Assembly (NCBI RefSeq): GCF_000423485.1
Contig: NZ_KE384026.1
Span: 1 to 64,000 of the forward strand
Direction: 5' to 3'
Length of the DNA: 64,000 bases
From: Propionimicrobium lymphophilum DSM 4903
GTDB lineage: Bacteria; Actinomycetota; Actinomycetes; Propionibacteriales; Propionibacteriaceae
Part shown: positions 1 to 9,218 of the stretch, one piece after another
How positions within the stretch are numbered: position 1 is the stretch's first letter
Layout: each line of letters starts with the position of its first letter
Position numbers and translations under genes: made by a program
Notes under the pieces: generated by a model
Seen by the model: the letters and a program-made list of their open reading frames with translations, nothing else
Database searches by the model: none
Told to the model about the DNA's origin: nothing

Positions 1-40
1 CTGACTATAAGACAAAGCAGCATTCTTGCGCATAAAGATA

Positions 41-86
41 CTCCCCGAAAGAAGGAACCAAATTAACCAGTCCAACTTTCGGGGAG
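41..86. repeat. Inverted repeat downstream of fabF
   Basis: An 11-base arm at 41-51 (CTCCCCGAAAG) is repeated as its perfect reverse complement at 76-86, separated by 24 bases. It lies just past the end of the fab operon. It could end fab transcription on the minus strand, but the loop is long and no clean T-run follows on that strand, so the function is uncertain. Confidence 0.4.
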
Positions 87-127
87 CACTTCAATTATTT
101 TTCGGGCCGGCACTTTTATTTAAGTTA

Positions 128-1375
128 TTAGTTGACGTTTTCGTTCGTAACGGCGATCGCCACGTTGTGGCCGCCGAATCCGAACGAGTTGTTTAGCGCA
201 GCCAACTTACCCTCGGCAGGAAGCCGCTTCTTCTCGTTAGCGACGATCTGAACGGGCAGATCCGGCTCGAGATTTTCGATGTTGATCGTCGGCGGAATAA
301 CGCGATCGTGTAGCGCCATGACGGTTGCGAAGGTCTCGAGCGCGCCAGCTGCGCCAAGCAGGTGGCCGGTCATCGATTTGGTGCTTGTCACCAAAACGTC
401 CTTGGCTGCGTCCCCGAGCGCGGAGCTGATGGACTTTGCCTCGGTGGTGTCGCCCTGAGGAGTTGACGTGCCGTGGGCGTTAACATGCTTAATCTCGCTG
501 GGATGAAGGTTTGCGTCTGCAAGTGCGCGCTTCATCGCAAGTTCCTGTCCGTATCCACTTGGATCCGGCTGAACGAGATCATGAGAGTCTGCGCTGATGC
601 CAGAACCAGCAAGCGTGCCGTAGATTTTTGCGCCACGGGCCTGTGCAGATTCGAGCCGCTCTAGCACCATGATGGTCGCGCCCTCGCCAAGCACGAAACC
701 GTCACGGTCGACGTCCCACGGCCGCGATGCGGTTTCGGGGGAGTCGTTTCGCTTGCTTAGTGCCTGCATCTGCGAGAACGAAACGATTGGCAGGGGATTG
801 ATCACCGCCTCTGTGCCGCCGACGAGAACTAGGTCGGCGCGGTTTAGTCTGAGCATGTCGATGCCTTGGCTGATCGCCTCGTTGCCGGATGCACATGCGG
901 AAACCGCAGTGTGAACTCCCGCGCGGGCGCCGATCATCAGACCGATGTGGGCCGCAGGAGCGTTCGCCATCAGGCCTGGTACGGTGAACGGGCTAACCCT
1001 TCGGATGCCCTTGCTGTGCATGACATCCCACTGTTCGAGAGTGGTCGTCAGGCCGCCTATGCCGGTGCCAACGCACACGCCCGTACGATCTTTCTCGTAA
1101 GGATTGTTTTCCGCAAGACCACTGTCTTCCCAGGCCTGGGACGCAGCCGCGATCGCAAGTTGGCTTACTCGGTCTAGCCTGCGCGCCTCAACACGGCTGA
1201 TCCACGGGGATAGGTCTGTGGTGACTTCGCCGGCGATTCTCACGCTCAGCTCTTCCGCCCAGTCGTATTCAAGAAGGTGCACGCCAGAGCGACCCGCCAG
1301 CATGTTCGTCCAGGTGGACTCGGCATCGTCACCTATCGGTGTCAGAGCACCAAAACCTGTTATGACTATGGTCAT
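128..1375 (-). CDS. fabF: 3-oxoacyl-[acyl-carrier-protein] synthase II
   Basis: This condensing enzyme of type II fatty acid synthesis extends acyl-ACP by two carbons with malonyl-ACP in the cytoplasm. The 415-residue length is normal for FabF/KasA. The Cys-His-His triad is visible: the nucleophile in SACASG near residue 161, the first His in NAHGTSTPQGD and the second in GHLLGAAGAL. The C-terminal glycine-rich NNSFGFGGHN motif is intact. It is the last gene of the fabD-fabH-acpP-fabF operon. The ATG is preceded by TAGGAG at a normal distance. A perfect hairpin separates it from acpP, which could lower fabF expression relative to ACP. Confidence 0.97.
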   Translation of the reverse strand: MTIVITGFGALTPIGDDAESTWTNMLAGRSGVHLLEYDWAEELSVRIAGEVTTDLSPWISRVEARRLDRVSQLAIAAASQAWEDSGLAENNPYEKDRTGVCVGTGIGGLTTTLEQWDVMHSKGIRRVSPFTVPGLMANAPAAHIGLMIGARAGVHTAVSACASGNEAISQGIDMLRLNRADLVLVGGTEAVINPLPIVSFSQMQALSKRNDSPETASRPWDVDRDGFVLGEGATIMVLERLESAQARGAKIYGTLAGSGISADSHDLVQPDPSGYGQELAMKRALADANLHPSEIKHVNAHGTSTPQGDTTEAKSISSALGDAAKDVLVTSTKSMTGHLLGAAGALETFATVMALHDRVIPPTINIENLEPDLPVQIVANEKKRLPAEGKLAALNNSFGFGGHNVAIAVTNENVN

Positions 1376-1399
1376 TCAAGCTCCTACTGCATAGTTTTT

Positions 1400-1426
1400 G
1401 CCTGCCTGGCGAAAAGTCAGGCAGGC
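1400..1426 (-). promoter_or_regulatory. Intra-operon hairpin between acpP and fabF
   Basis: Perfect 9-base arms, GCCTGCCTG at 1400-1408 and CAGGCAGGC at 1418-1426, enclose a 9-base loop. On the minus (coding) strand no T-run follows the stem, so a strong terminator is unlikely. Partial attenuation or protection of the upstream acpP mRNA 3' end are the more likely roles; this is inference. Confidence 0.5.
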
Positions 1427-1451
1427 TATTTCGACGCTTTGCTGCCGTTAT

Positions 1452-1697
1452 TTAGGCTTGCGCGTCAGCGATGAAGTTAACCGCATCTCCGACGGTCTTC
1501 AGGTTCTTTGCCTCTTCGTCAGGAATGGAGACGCCGAACTTTTCCTCGGCCGCGTAGATGATCTCGACCATAGTCAGAGAGTCAACGTCGAGGTCGCCAG
1601 TGAAAGACTTGTCCATCTGAACCTCGGAGGTATCCACGCCGGAAACCTCGTTGACGACCTCAGCCAGCTTTGCCAGGATTTCATCCTTGTTAGCCAT
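1452..1697 (-). CDS. acpP: Acyl carrier protein
   Basis: This 81-residue acidic protein carries growing acyl chains on a 4'-phosphopantetheine arm. The attachment serine sits in the canonical DVDSLTMVE motif near residue 40, followed by the usual helix III and the GDAVNFI segment of helix IV. Its position between fabH and fabF is the standard actinobacterial FAS-II order. The ATG at 1697 follows an AGGAG-type ribosome binding site. It is the substrate platform for FabD, FabH and FabF encoded beside it. Confidence 0.97.
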   Translation of the reverse strand: MANKDEILAKLAEVVNEVSGVDTSEVQMDKSFTGDLDVDSLTMVEIIYAAEEKFGVSIPDEEAKNLKTVGDAVNFIADAQA

Positions 1698-1737
1698 TTC
1701 TTTTCTCCTTATTTATGTTGAGTATTTGTTAGCTCAA

Positions 1738-2730
1738 TTATGGCAGTTTAACTACCTGCCCGGCGTAAGCCAGGCCAGCTCCGTAACCAATAAGTAGCGC
1801 GTACTGACCGCTCTTAGCCTCTCCGGATTCCAACAGGGCCTCCATCGCTAGCGGAACCGAGGCGGCGGACGTGTTGCCCATCTGCTTGATATCTCGGCTA
1901 ACCACCACTGATTCAGGAAGCTTTAAACGCCTCAGCATAGCGTCGGTGATCCGGTTGTTTGCCTGATGGGGGATGAAAACATCCAGCTCTTCGGGGCTAA
2001 GACCGGAGTCTTCGAGAATTTTTGTTGCCTCTTCGGCGATGAAGGTGACTGCCCACTTGTAAACGGCTCGGCCCTCCATGGCCAGCTTCGGTTTGGCTGC
2101 ACCCTCGTCCCAAGCCTTAGACCAGTCCTCGATGTCGATCACTGCGGCCTGATCGCCGTCGGAGCCCCAACGGGTTGGGCTGATCGCGGGTTCGTCGCTT
2201 TGGCCGATGACTGCAGCGCCAGCACCGTCGCCGAAGAGGAAAGCGGTGCCACGGTCTTCGAAGTTCGTGATGGTTGAGAGAGTCTCTACGCCGATGATCA
2301 AAACGTTTTTGCAGATTCCGGAGCGCACCATGGAATCGGCCTGGCCGACCATGTAGCAGAATCCGGCGCAGCCTGCGCAGATGTCGTAAGCGGCGGGGGC
2401 GTCAAGGCCCAGCTCTGCTGCAACGAGCACTGCAAGCGAAGGGAACTGTTTGTAGTTAGATACGGTCGCGACGATCAATCCGTCGATCTCGGACTTTTCT
2501 ATGCCTGCGCGTCCGATCGCCTTATTCGCAGCCTGAACCGCCATGAAAAGAGGAGTCTCTTCCTCGGTAGCCCAGCGACGCTCGCTGATGCCAGTTCGCT
2601 GCTGGATCCACTCGTCTGAGGAATCGATGATCGTGCACATTTCTGCGTTATCAACAACTCGACTGCCTCGGTAGCCCGCGACGCTGAGCATCCGCGAGTA
2701 CGGAATCGGCTTAGAAACCTTGAGTGTCAT
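1738..2730 (-). CDS. fabH: 3-oxoacyl-[acyl-carrier-protein] synthase III
   Basis: FabH starts fatty acid synthesis by condensing acyl-CoA with malonyl-ACP. The catalytic Cys is in CAGCAGF, the His in HQANNR and the Asn in GNTSAAS. I place the start at 2730 (330 residues) because AGGAAC lies a few bases upstream and the protein then begins MTLKVSK; a longer in-frame start at 2781 would overlap fabD and has no family support. It lies 10 bases downstream of fabD in the same operon. In actinobacteria FabH often takes branched primers, but primer preference cannot be read here. Confidence 0.96.
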   Translation of the reverse strand: MTLKVSKPIPYSRMLSVAGYRGSRVVDNAEMCTIIDSSDEWIQQRTGISERRWATEEETPLFMAVQAANKAIGRAGIEKSEIDGLIVATVSNYKQFPSLAVLVAAELGLDAPAAYDICAGCAGFCYMVGQADSMVRSGICKNVLIIGVETLSTITNFEDRGTAFLFGDGAGAAVIGQSDEPAISPTRWGSDGDQAAVIDIEDWSKAWDEGAAKPKLAMEGRAVYKWAVTFIAEEATKILEDSGLSPEELDVFIPHQANNRITDAMLRRLKLPESVVVSRDIKQMGNTSAASVPLAMEALLESGEAKSGQYALLIGYGAGLAYAGQVVKLP

Positions 2731-2740
2731 ATTGTTCCTA

Positions 2741-3649
2741 TCAGTTGCCCTTGTGCTCGGCGCAGAATGCCCGTGCCTCATCGAGCTGATCCGGGGTGTT
2801 TAGGTCGAAGCGCTCGACTTTCATGTTCCGCTTTGCGATCCCGGTCAGGGTTTTCGCGGGAGTCAGCTCTAACAGCCCCGTAACGCCCAACTGCGTCATC
2901 GTTTCCATGCACAAATCCCAGCGCACAGGAGTAGTCACTTGCCCGACCAACCGATTCAGATAGTCCTGTCCATCGGATACGACCTGGCCATCCTTGTTGC
3001 TGAGCAGCTTGACGGTGGCGGGGTGCGGGGTGATCTTTTTCGCCAATGCGGCGAGCCTATCTACCGCACTGGACATGAACTCGGTGTGGAAAGCTCCAGC
3101 GACTTTAAGTGGAACAACGCGAGTGCGAGCAGGCGGGTTTTCTTTTAGTTTTTCGAGCGCGCTCAATGCGCCAGCAGCCACGATCTGACCTTTGCCGTTG
3201 TGATTCGCAGGGGTCAGTCCGAGCTCCTCGATGCGGGCCAGAACCTCTTCCGCTTTGCCGGCCAGAATCGCCGACATACCGGACGGTGTAGCTGCGGCGG
3301 CCTCGGCCATTGCGCGGCCGCGCTCGGTGACGAAACGAATCGCGTCGTCGCGGTCCAGGACGCCAGCAATGCCAGCCGCGCCGATCTCGCCAACGCTGTG
3401 GCCAGCCGTGACGTCTGGTGTAACGCCCAGTTCGTCGGCCACCAACAGTGCCGCGGCAACAAGCAGCGGTTGAGCGATTGACGTGTCTTTGATGGTCTCT
3501 TCGTCGGCCTCAATGCCGAAATGGGCGAGGTCAAGCTCGGCGGCCTCAGATAGTTCCGCTAAACCATTAGCGAAACTATCGAGGGCGAGCCAGTCGGCCA
3601 AGAAACCTGGTTTTTGGGCTCCTTGTCCCGGAGCAACTATTGCAAGCAC
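2741..3649 (-). CDS. fabD: Malonyl-CoA:ACP malonyltransferase
   Basis: FabD loads malonate from CoA onto ACP. The 302-residue protein shows the N-terminal GQGAQ oxyanion-hole motif, the nucleophile serine in GHSVGE near residue 83 and the catalytic His in GAFHTEFM near residue 190. It is the first gene of the fab operon. The start is GTG at 3647-3649 with AGGAGA at 3661-3666 upstream. The 107 bases between it and fasR hold the operon's promoter region and a perfect dyad. The C-terminal LTPAKTLTGIAKR segment fits actinobacterial FabD. Confidence 0.96.
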   Translation of the reverse strand: MLAIVAPGQGAQKPGFLADWLALDSFANGLAELSEAAELDLAHFGIEADEETIKDTSIAQPLLVAAALLVADELGVTPDVTAGHSVGEIGAAGIAGVLDRDDAIRFVTERGRAMAEAAAATPSGMSAILAGKAEEVLARIEELGLTPANHNGKGQIVAAGALSALEKLKENPPARTRVVPLKVAGAFHTEFMSSAVDRLAALAKKITPHPATVKLLSNKDGQVVSDGQDYLNRLVGQVTTPVRWDLCMETMTQLGVTGLLELTPAKTLTGIAKRNMKVERFDLNTPDQLDEARAFCAEHKGN

Positions 3650-3671
3650 GTAATAAGTTTCTCCTAAACTT

Positions 3672-3692
3672 TTGCTTAAAGTAATTAAGCAA
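3672..3692. promoter_or_regulatory. Perfect dyad upstream of fabD, candidate FasR operator
   Basis: Arms TTGCTTAA (3672-3679) and TTAAGCAA (3685-3692) are perfect reverse complements around a 5-base spacer. The dyad lies in the AT-rich gap between fasR and fabD and overlaps the likely fab promoter/leader; TATTAT on the minus strand (3692-3697) is a possible -10. FasR is known to bind upstream of the fab operon in Streptomyces; assigning this dyad to FasR is inference. Confidence 0.5.
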
Positions 3693-3756
3693 TAATACTA
3701 ATTCTAATTACTAACCTTGTGGAGTTCTTACAAATTAATTCGCTTCAACGACTGAT

Positions 3757-4929
3757 TTATTTGTCGTTTGTAGCCAATCTTCCCACTGCTATGGCCAAAC
3801 GGAGTACGTAGGATTCTCTCGCCGAACTAGGGTTGCAACCGGTCACTTCGCTGATCCTTTTGAGCCGGTATCGGACTGTGTTCGCGTGCACGAATAGCGC
3901 CCTGGCGCTCGCCTCGACCGAACCGTAGTTATCGAGGAAAGTTGTGCAGGTGGCAAGCAGGTCGCCCCCTGCCTGGATAAGCGGACGGTATATGTCCTTG
4001 GCCAGTTGCTGTTTGGCTTTCTGGTCACCGGCCAACAGCCTCTCCGGAAGTAGCTCCCTGGATCGAACCACCCTTGGTCCTTCTATCCAGGCAATCGATG
4101 CATTTGAACCGGAAAGCGCCTCTTTTGCGGACTCGTCGGCGTGTTCGATCCCATCAACTCGTGGACCGATCGTGATTATTCCCGGGCCAAACCAGTCAGA
4201 CAGCCCCATGATCGTGCGCTCCGCCAGCGACTGACCCTCGCAGTTATTGTCCGAAAGGACGACTATCAAACGGTCACCGTGCGTTGCGGCAAGAATCTCT
4301 TGACCAAGCTGTCTGGCTGCGTGCCTGATTCCTTCGAGGTCCGGCTCGGGTGGGGTAGGGCCAACCGCGACAGACACCTGGCCGCCAGTCCAACCCAAGG
4401 CAGAGGCGCGCGATAGCAATGCGTCGACGGAATCGCCGCGCACGATTGCGTCGACAACCAGAGCCTCGATTCTTTCGTCCCACTTGCCTCTGCGCTCGGC
4501 AGCCCTCGCGTATACCTGCGCGGAGGCGAACGCCACTTCGCGGGAATAATAGAGAACAGCTTGACCCATGACCTGCTTGTCCTCATCGCTCATCCGGGCG
4601 TTGATCTGGGTCTCGACCACCTCGATGGTGGTGCGAATCATGTCTACCGTCTGGTTTAACGAGATTTTCCTAGTCAGGGCTCGGGGTGCAGCGTTAAACA
4701 GGTTTGCGGGGTCGACGTCGCTGCGATCTGCGAACCAGTTGATGAAGCTCTCGATTCCGTTGGTGGCGACCACGCGGACCCACGAGCGTTCCTCAGCGCC
4801 AAGTTGATTGAACCAGTCGTGCCGTTTTGTGATTTCCGAGACCACCGCGGTCGTCATCGTGCCGGCAAGCGACTGAAGCTGTTTAACTAGCCTGCGACGG
4901 CTCTCGTCAGGCAATCTCGCAAAGGCCAT
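3757..4929 (-). CDS. fasR: PucR-type transcriptional regulator of the fatty acid operon
   Basis: This 390-residue regulator has the CdaR/PucR layout: an N-terminal ligand/GGDEF-like region and a C-terminal helix-turn-helix. The C terminus ARALFVHANTVRYRLKRI is the conserved HTH_30 signature, in which the NTVRYR stretch contacts DNA. It sits immediately upstream of fabD in the same orientation, exactly as FasR does in Streptomyces, where it activates fabDHPF; a related PucR gene lies beside aceE and fabD in mycobacteria. The ATG at 4929 follows AAGGAG. Separate transcription from the fab genes is plausible because 107 bases with a dyad intervene. The name rests on synteny and domain type. Confidence 0.85.
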   Translation of the reverse strand: MAFARLPDESRRRLVKQLQSLAGTMTTAVVSEITKRHDWFNQLGAEERSWVRVVATNGIESFINWFADRSDVDPANLFNAAPRALTRKISLNQTVDMIRTTIEVVETQINARMSDEDKQVMGQAVLYYSREVAFASAQVYARAAERRGKWDERIEALVVDAIVRGDSVDALLSRASALGWTGGQVSVAVGPTPPEPDLEGIRHAARQLGQEILAATHGDRLIVVLSDNNCEGQSLAERTIMGLSDWFGPGIITIGPRVDGIEHADESAKEALSGSNASIAWIEGPRVVRSRELLPERLLAGDQKAKQQLAKDIYRPLIQAGGDLLATCTTFLDNYGSVEASARALFVHANTVRYRLKRISEVTGCNPSSARESYVLRLAIAVGRLATNDK

Positions 4930-4980
4930 ATTCTCCTTCTTAGAACTTAGGCCGCCAGTTTAGTGTGCTTAAAAGGCAGG

Positions 4981-5015
4981 TGGCCGGTTTTCTAACAATC
5001 AAGAAAAACCGGCCA
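4981..5015 (-). terminator. Hairpin terminator after the sugar kinase
   Basis: Perfect 11-base arms TGGCCGGTTTT (4981-4991) and AAAACCGGCCA (5005-5015) with a 13-base loop lie between the kinase gene and fasR. The stem begins in A/T tracts, which suits an intrinsic terminator. Confidence 0.6.
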
Positions 5016-5031
5016 TCAGAAATATGGACAA

Positions 5032-6105
5032 TTAACGCTTGACCCGAGCGTTGCCTTCCCAGATAGCCCAGATCTGCTCCTCGTCTGCAGGCACCGCGTA
5101 GTCGGTCAAGAAAGTGGTGGTCAACGCGCCCGATGCCCAGCCAAACTGCAGGCATTTCTCCGGTTCCCAGCCCTTGATCAAACCGTAAAGGATGCCGCCC
5201 ACGGTGGAGTCGCCGCCGCCGATCCTGTCCAGCACTCCAATGTCGCGAGGCTCTGCGACGAAGAACTCGCCGCCAGCCCACAGAATTGCTCCCCACAGGT
5301 GATGGTTAACGTTCACGACTTCTCGAAGCGTGTTGGCAAACACTTCGACGTTGGGGAAGGCCTCGTGGGCGTTTTGGATCATGGCCTTGAATGCGTCGAT
5401 CTTTTCGGCAATGCCTTTACCTCCGGCCTCCGGACCTTCAAGACCCAAGCAAAGTTGGTAGTCCTCTTCGTTTCCGATGAGGATCGAGCAGCTATTGGCT
5501 ATCTCCGTAAAACCATCTCGAAGTTCTTGCTCGCGGCCCTTCCAGAAGGATGCGCGATGGTTCAGGTCGAAGCTGACAGCCGTGCCGTATTCCTTTGCCT
5601 TGTGGGCAATATCGAGGCAGAACTGAAGTGTCTGCGGGCTGAGCGCCGCGATAAGGCCGGACATGTGAACAATCTTCGCGCCCTCTTCACCGAAGATGCG
5701 ATCTAAGTCGAAGTCTTTGGCGTTTAGTTGCAGGCCGACCTCGCCGGATCGGTCGTTCCAGACGCGAGCTCCACGGTTCCCGTATCCGGAGTCGGCGATG
5801 TTGAACTGGTGACGGTTACCCCAGGCGTCATTTTGCGGCAGATCCGGGCCTTCATAGTCCATGAACCTGGCGCGTAGATTCGACTTGATGAACTGAGAAA
5901 TCGGACTGCCTTCGACAAAATTTGTGAGGATCTTGACGGGTTGACCGAGGTAACTGGAAATAGCTCCGACATTAGATTCTGCTGACGTGGCGGTCATCGT
6001 GAAATGCGTTGACGACTGCACCGGCTGCTGATTGTCCGGGGTGAGGCGAACCCCCATGCTCGTCGGAATTACTAGTGACCACTTGGCGTCTTTACGAAGC
6101 TCCAT
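5032..6105 (-). CDS. PfkB-family sugar kinase, probably 2-dehydro-3-deoxygluconokinase
   Basis: This is a ribokinase/PfkB-fold carbohydrate kinase. The diagnostic C-terminal motif RIGGGDSTVGG contains the catalytic aspartate and the anion hole, and the substrate side has FDLNHRASFW. The overall pattern, with NRGARVWNDRSG in the sugar-lid region, resembles KDG kinases that phosphorylate 2-keto-3-deoxygluconate, but the substrate cannot be proved from sequence. I use the start at 6105 (357 residues), preceded by GAAAGG; the frame stays open to 6192, but the extra residues are not kinase-like. It stands between aceE and fasR, interrupting a pairing that is contiguous in mycobacteria. A terminator separates it from fasR. 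Confidence 0.78.
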   Translation of the reverse strand: MELRKDAKWSLVIPTSMGVRLTPDNQQPVQSSTHFTMTATSAESNVGAISSYLGQPVKILTNFVEGSPISQFIKSNLRARFMDYEGPDLPQNDAWGNRHQFNIADSGYGNRGARVWNDRSGEVGLQLNAKDFDLDRIFGEEGAKIVHMSGLIAALSPQTLQFCLDIAHKAKEYGTAVSFDLNHRASFWKGREQELRDGFTEIANSCSILIGNEEDYQLCLGLEGPEAGGKGIAEKIDAFKAMIQNAHEAFPNVEVFANTLREVVNVNHHLWGAILWAGGEFFVAEPRDIGVLDRIGGGDSTVGGILYGLIKGWEPEKCLQFGWASGALTTTFLTDYAVPADEEQIWAIWEGNARVKR

Positions 6106-6329
6106 TTCAATAGGCCTTTCTTCAGTTTGGCTTACAAGACGAACATATCCACCTGCTTGTCGGAAGTGTGAGCTGTTGCAGTAATAAGGCATTCATTTTT
6201 TACTTTCTAAAAAAATAATTCTTGCCTGCTGAAAATAGTTGGTTCCTTAGGTCAAGATGGAAGTGTGAAAAAGTCGCCTGTCCTGTCGTCGCGGCGAAGC
6301 GGCGGCCGGAAAGATGAAAGGACGCTAGC

Positions 6330-9080
6330 GTGATACCTCGCCAGAAACCTGGCCCACTCCTAAATGGGCAGCCAACTAACCTGCCTGATACAAACCCTGA
6401 AGAGACCGCTGAGTGGACTGAATCTCTCGACGGGCTGATCGAAACTCAGGGTGTGAACCGTGCCCGCTACATCATCTTGAAGTTGAACGAGCACGCGCGT
6501 CAGAGCCAGATAAACGTGCCCTCTTTGGTCTCATCGGACTTCGTGAACACCATCCCGGTTGAGAATGAGGTGCCGTATCCCGGCAATGTGGAGTATGAAA
6601 GCGACATCCGCCACTGGCTGCGCTGGAACGCCGCAGTTCTGGTTCACCGCCAGCAGCGTCCGGGCGTCGGCGTCGGCGGCCACATCTCCAGCTATGCGGC
6701 GCAGACCACCCTCTACGAAGTTGGTCTGCAGCATTTCTGGCGCGGCAAGGATCATCCGGGCGGCGGCGACCAGGTTTACTTCCAAGGCCACTCCGCTCCG
6801 GGTCAATACGCCCGCGCATACCTAGAGGGACGGCTGACCGAGCGCGATCTCGATGGCTTCCGCCAAGAGCACAGCCGTCCGCGAAAGGGCAGGGGTCTGC
6901 CGAGCTATCCGCATCCGCACCAGATGCGGGACTTCTGGGAATTCCCGACTGTGTCCATGGGCATCGGCCCCATCAACGCGGTTTATCAGGCTGCGTTCAA
7001 CAAATACCTTGAGAATCGCGGTATCAAGGACACCAGCGACCAACACGTCTGGGCATTCCTGGGCGACGGCGAGATGGATGAGCCGGAGGCTCGCGGCGCG
7101 CTTCAGATGGCAGCAAATCAGGGCCTGGATAACCTGACGTTCGTCGTCAACTGCAACCTGCAGCGCCTTGACGGCCCGGTTCGCGGCAATGGCAAGATCA
7201 TCCAAGAGCTGGAGGCCTTCTTCCGTGGCGCCGGCTGGAACGTCATCAAGCTGATTTGGGGTTCTGGCTGGGACAAGCTGCTGCAAAACGACACTGAGGG
7301 TGCGCTCGTCAAAGTTATGAACGAGACTCGCGACGGTGACTACCAGACCTTCAAGGCCAACGACGGCGCTTACGTGCGCGAACACTTTTTCGGTCGCGAT
7401 CCGCGCACGCTGAAGATGGTCGAGGACTGGTCAGACGACGATATTTGGGCGCTGCGTCGCGGTGGTCACGACTACGTCAAGATCTTCAACGCTTACAAGT
7501 CGGCGATGGAGTTCGTCGGTGCTCCGACCGTCATCCTGGCGCACACGATTAAGGGCTACTTCCTTGGCACGCATTTCGCCGGACGAAACGCCACCCACCA
7601 GATGAAGAAGCTAGCGGCAGATGACCTCAAGGGGCTTCGCGATCGCTGCAAGATCCCGATCAGTGACGAGGTGCTCGAAGAAAATCCGTATCTGCCGCCG
7701 TACTACAAGCCGGATAACAACCATCCGGCGATGAAGTACCTGTTTGAGCGTCGACGCGAACTGGGCGGTTTCCTGCCCGAGCGTCGCGAGAATCACGGTC
7801 GCAAGATCAAGCTTCCCGAAGACAAGCTCTACGCGTCCTCTCGTAAGGGTTCCGGCAAGCAGAAGGTTGCAACCACCATGGCTTTTGTGCGTTTGGTGAA
7901 GGACCTTCTGCGCGACAAGAACGTCGCGCCGTATATCGTGCCGATCATCCCCGACGAGGCGCGCACGTTCGGCATGGACTCGTTCTTCCCGACCATCAAG
8001 ATCTACAACCCGAACGGTCAGCAGTACACGCCTGTCGATCATGACCTGATGCTCAGCTACCGCGAGGCTACAAACGGGCAGATCTTCCACGTCGGAATTA
8101 ACGAAGCGGGCGCCACGGCCGCGTTCACAGCAGCTGGCACGAGCTATGCGACTCACGGCGAACCGATGATTCCGATCTACATTTTCTACTCGATGTTCGG
8201 ATATCAGCGCACCGGAGACATGATGTGGGCTGCCGCGGACCAACTGGCGCGCGGTTTCTACATCGGAGCGACGGCAGGCAAGACGACGCTTACCGGCGAG
8301 GGCCTACAGCACATGGACGGCCACTCTCATATGCTGACGCTCACGAACGAGGGCATCGTCAGCTACGACCCGGCGTATGGATACGAGATCAGCTACATCG
8401 TTCAGGACGGTCTGCGCCGGATGTACGGCGAGAATCCTGAAGATATCTCGTATTACATAACGATGTACAACGAGCCGATGGTTCAGCCGCCGGCGCCCGA
8501 AAACGTCGATGTCGAGGGAATCCTCAAGGGCATCCACCTGATCAGCGAGGGCAGCATGGATGGCGTCAACCCGGACGCCAGGCGCGCCCAGATCCTGGCC
8601 TCGGGTGTTGGCGTCCCGTGGGCTCTCGAGGCACAGAGACTGCTGAAGGATGATTGGGGAGTCGTCGCAGACGTGTGGAGCGTAACTAGCTGGAACGAGC
8701 TTCGTCGCGACGGTCAGCGTGCCGACGATCACAACTGGCAGCATCCGGAAGAAGCTCCGCAGAAGGCCTACGTCACGTCCAAGCTGGAGGGGCGTCCTGG
8801 CCCGTTCATCGCGGTGAGCGACTTTATGCGTGCGGTTCAAGATCAGATCCGCGAGTGGGTGCCCGGCGACTACTACACGCTGGGTGCGGACGGTTTTGGT
8901 TTCTCCGATACTCGCGAAGCAGCCCGCCGTCACCTGCACATTGACGCCCCATCCATCGCTGTGCGCACCCTCAACGCGCTTGCGAGGCGCGGCGAGGTTC
9001 CGATGCAGTGGGCCATTGATGCCGCGAATCGGTATCAAATTAATGATGCCAACGCGGTAGCGGTGGAAGACTTCGAATAG
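6330..9080 (+). CDS. aceE: Pyruvate dehydrogenase E1 component, homodimeric type
   Basis: AceE decarboxylates pyruvate with thiamine diphosphate and passes the acetyl group to the E2 lipoyl domain. The 916-residue length is typical of the single-chain actinobacterial and proteobacterial E1. The ThDP motif runs from [12 protein letters not shown] to the [11 protein letters not shown] segment near residues 249-285, and [15 protein letters not shown] is the conserved N-terminal active-site region. GTG at 6330 is the start, with GAAAGGA at 6316-6322. E2 and E3 genes are not in the window. A strong terminator follows. The gene coexists with an oxygen-sensitive PFOR at 15781, so the cell probably switches between the two routes. 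Confidence 0.97.
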   Translation: MIPRQKPGPLLNGQPTNLPDTNPEETAEWTESLDGLIETQGVNRARYIILKLNEHARQSQINVPSLVSSDFVNTIPVENEVPYPGNVEYESDIRHWLRWNAAVLVHRQQRPGVGVGGHISSYAAQTTLYEVGLQHFWRGKDHPGGGDQVYFQGHSAPGQYARAYLEGRLTERDLDGFRQEHSRPRKGRGLPSYPHPHQMRDFWEFPTVSMGIGPINAVYQAAFNKYLENRGIKDTSDQHVWAFLGDGEMDEPEARGALQMAANQGLDNLTFVVNCNLQRLDGPVRGNGKIIQELEAFFRGAGWNVIKLIWGSGWDKLLQNDTEGALVKVMNETRDGDYQTFKANDGAYVREHFFGRDPRTLKMVEDWSDDDIWALRRGGHDYVKIFNAYKSAMEFVGAPTVILAHTIKGYFLGTHFAGRNATHQMKKLAADDLKGLRDRCKIPISDEVLEENPYLPPYYKPDNNHPAMKYLFERRRELGGFLPERRENHGRKIKLPEDKLYASSRKGSGKQKVATTMAFVRLVKDLLRDKNVAPYIVPIIPDEARTFGMDSFFPTIKIYNPNGQQYTPVDHDLMLSYREATNGQIFHVGINEAGATAAFTAAGTSYATHGEPMIPIYIFYSMFGYQRTGDMMWAAADQLARGFYIGATAGKTTLTGEGLQHMDGHSHMLTLTNEGIVSYDPAYGYEISYIVQDGLRRMYGENPEDISYYITMYNEPMVQPPAPENVDVEGILKGIHLISEGSMDGVNPDARRAQILASGVGVPWALEAQRLLKDDWGVVADVWSVTSWNELRRDGQRADDHNWQHPEEAPQKAYVTSKLEGRPGPFIAVSDFMRAVQDQIREWVPGDYYTLGADGFGFSDTREAARRHLHIDAPSIAVRTLNALARRGEVPMQWAIDAANRYQINDANAVAVEDFE

Positions 9081-9094
9081 TCAAATAATCGATT

Positions 9095-9136
9095 CGGCTC
9101 GGCTCCCGGCTAAGACTGGGGGCCGAGCCGTTTTTC
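9095..9136 (+). terminator. Rho-independent terminator of aceE
   Basis: Arms CGGCTCGGC (9095-9103) and GCCGAGCCG (9122-9130) are perfect complements, with further pairing inside the loop, and TTTTTCGTTT follows at once. Confidence 0.88.
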
Positions 9137-9218
9137 GTTTTCGGGCCAGTGGTGCGTGCGTTAGGCGATTAATTCTGGCATTCTTGTGTTTGTTATGAAC
9201 ACGGAGAGTGGAGGAAAG

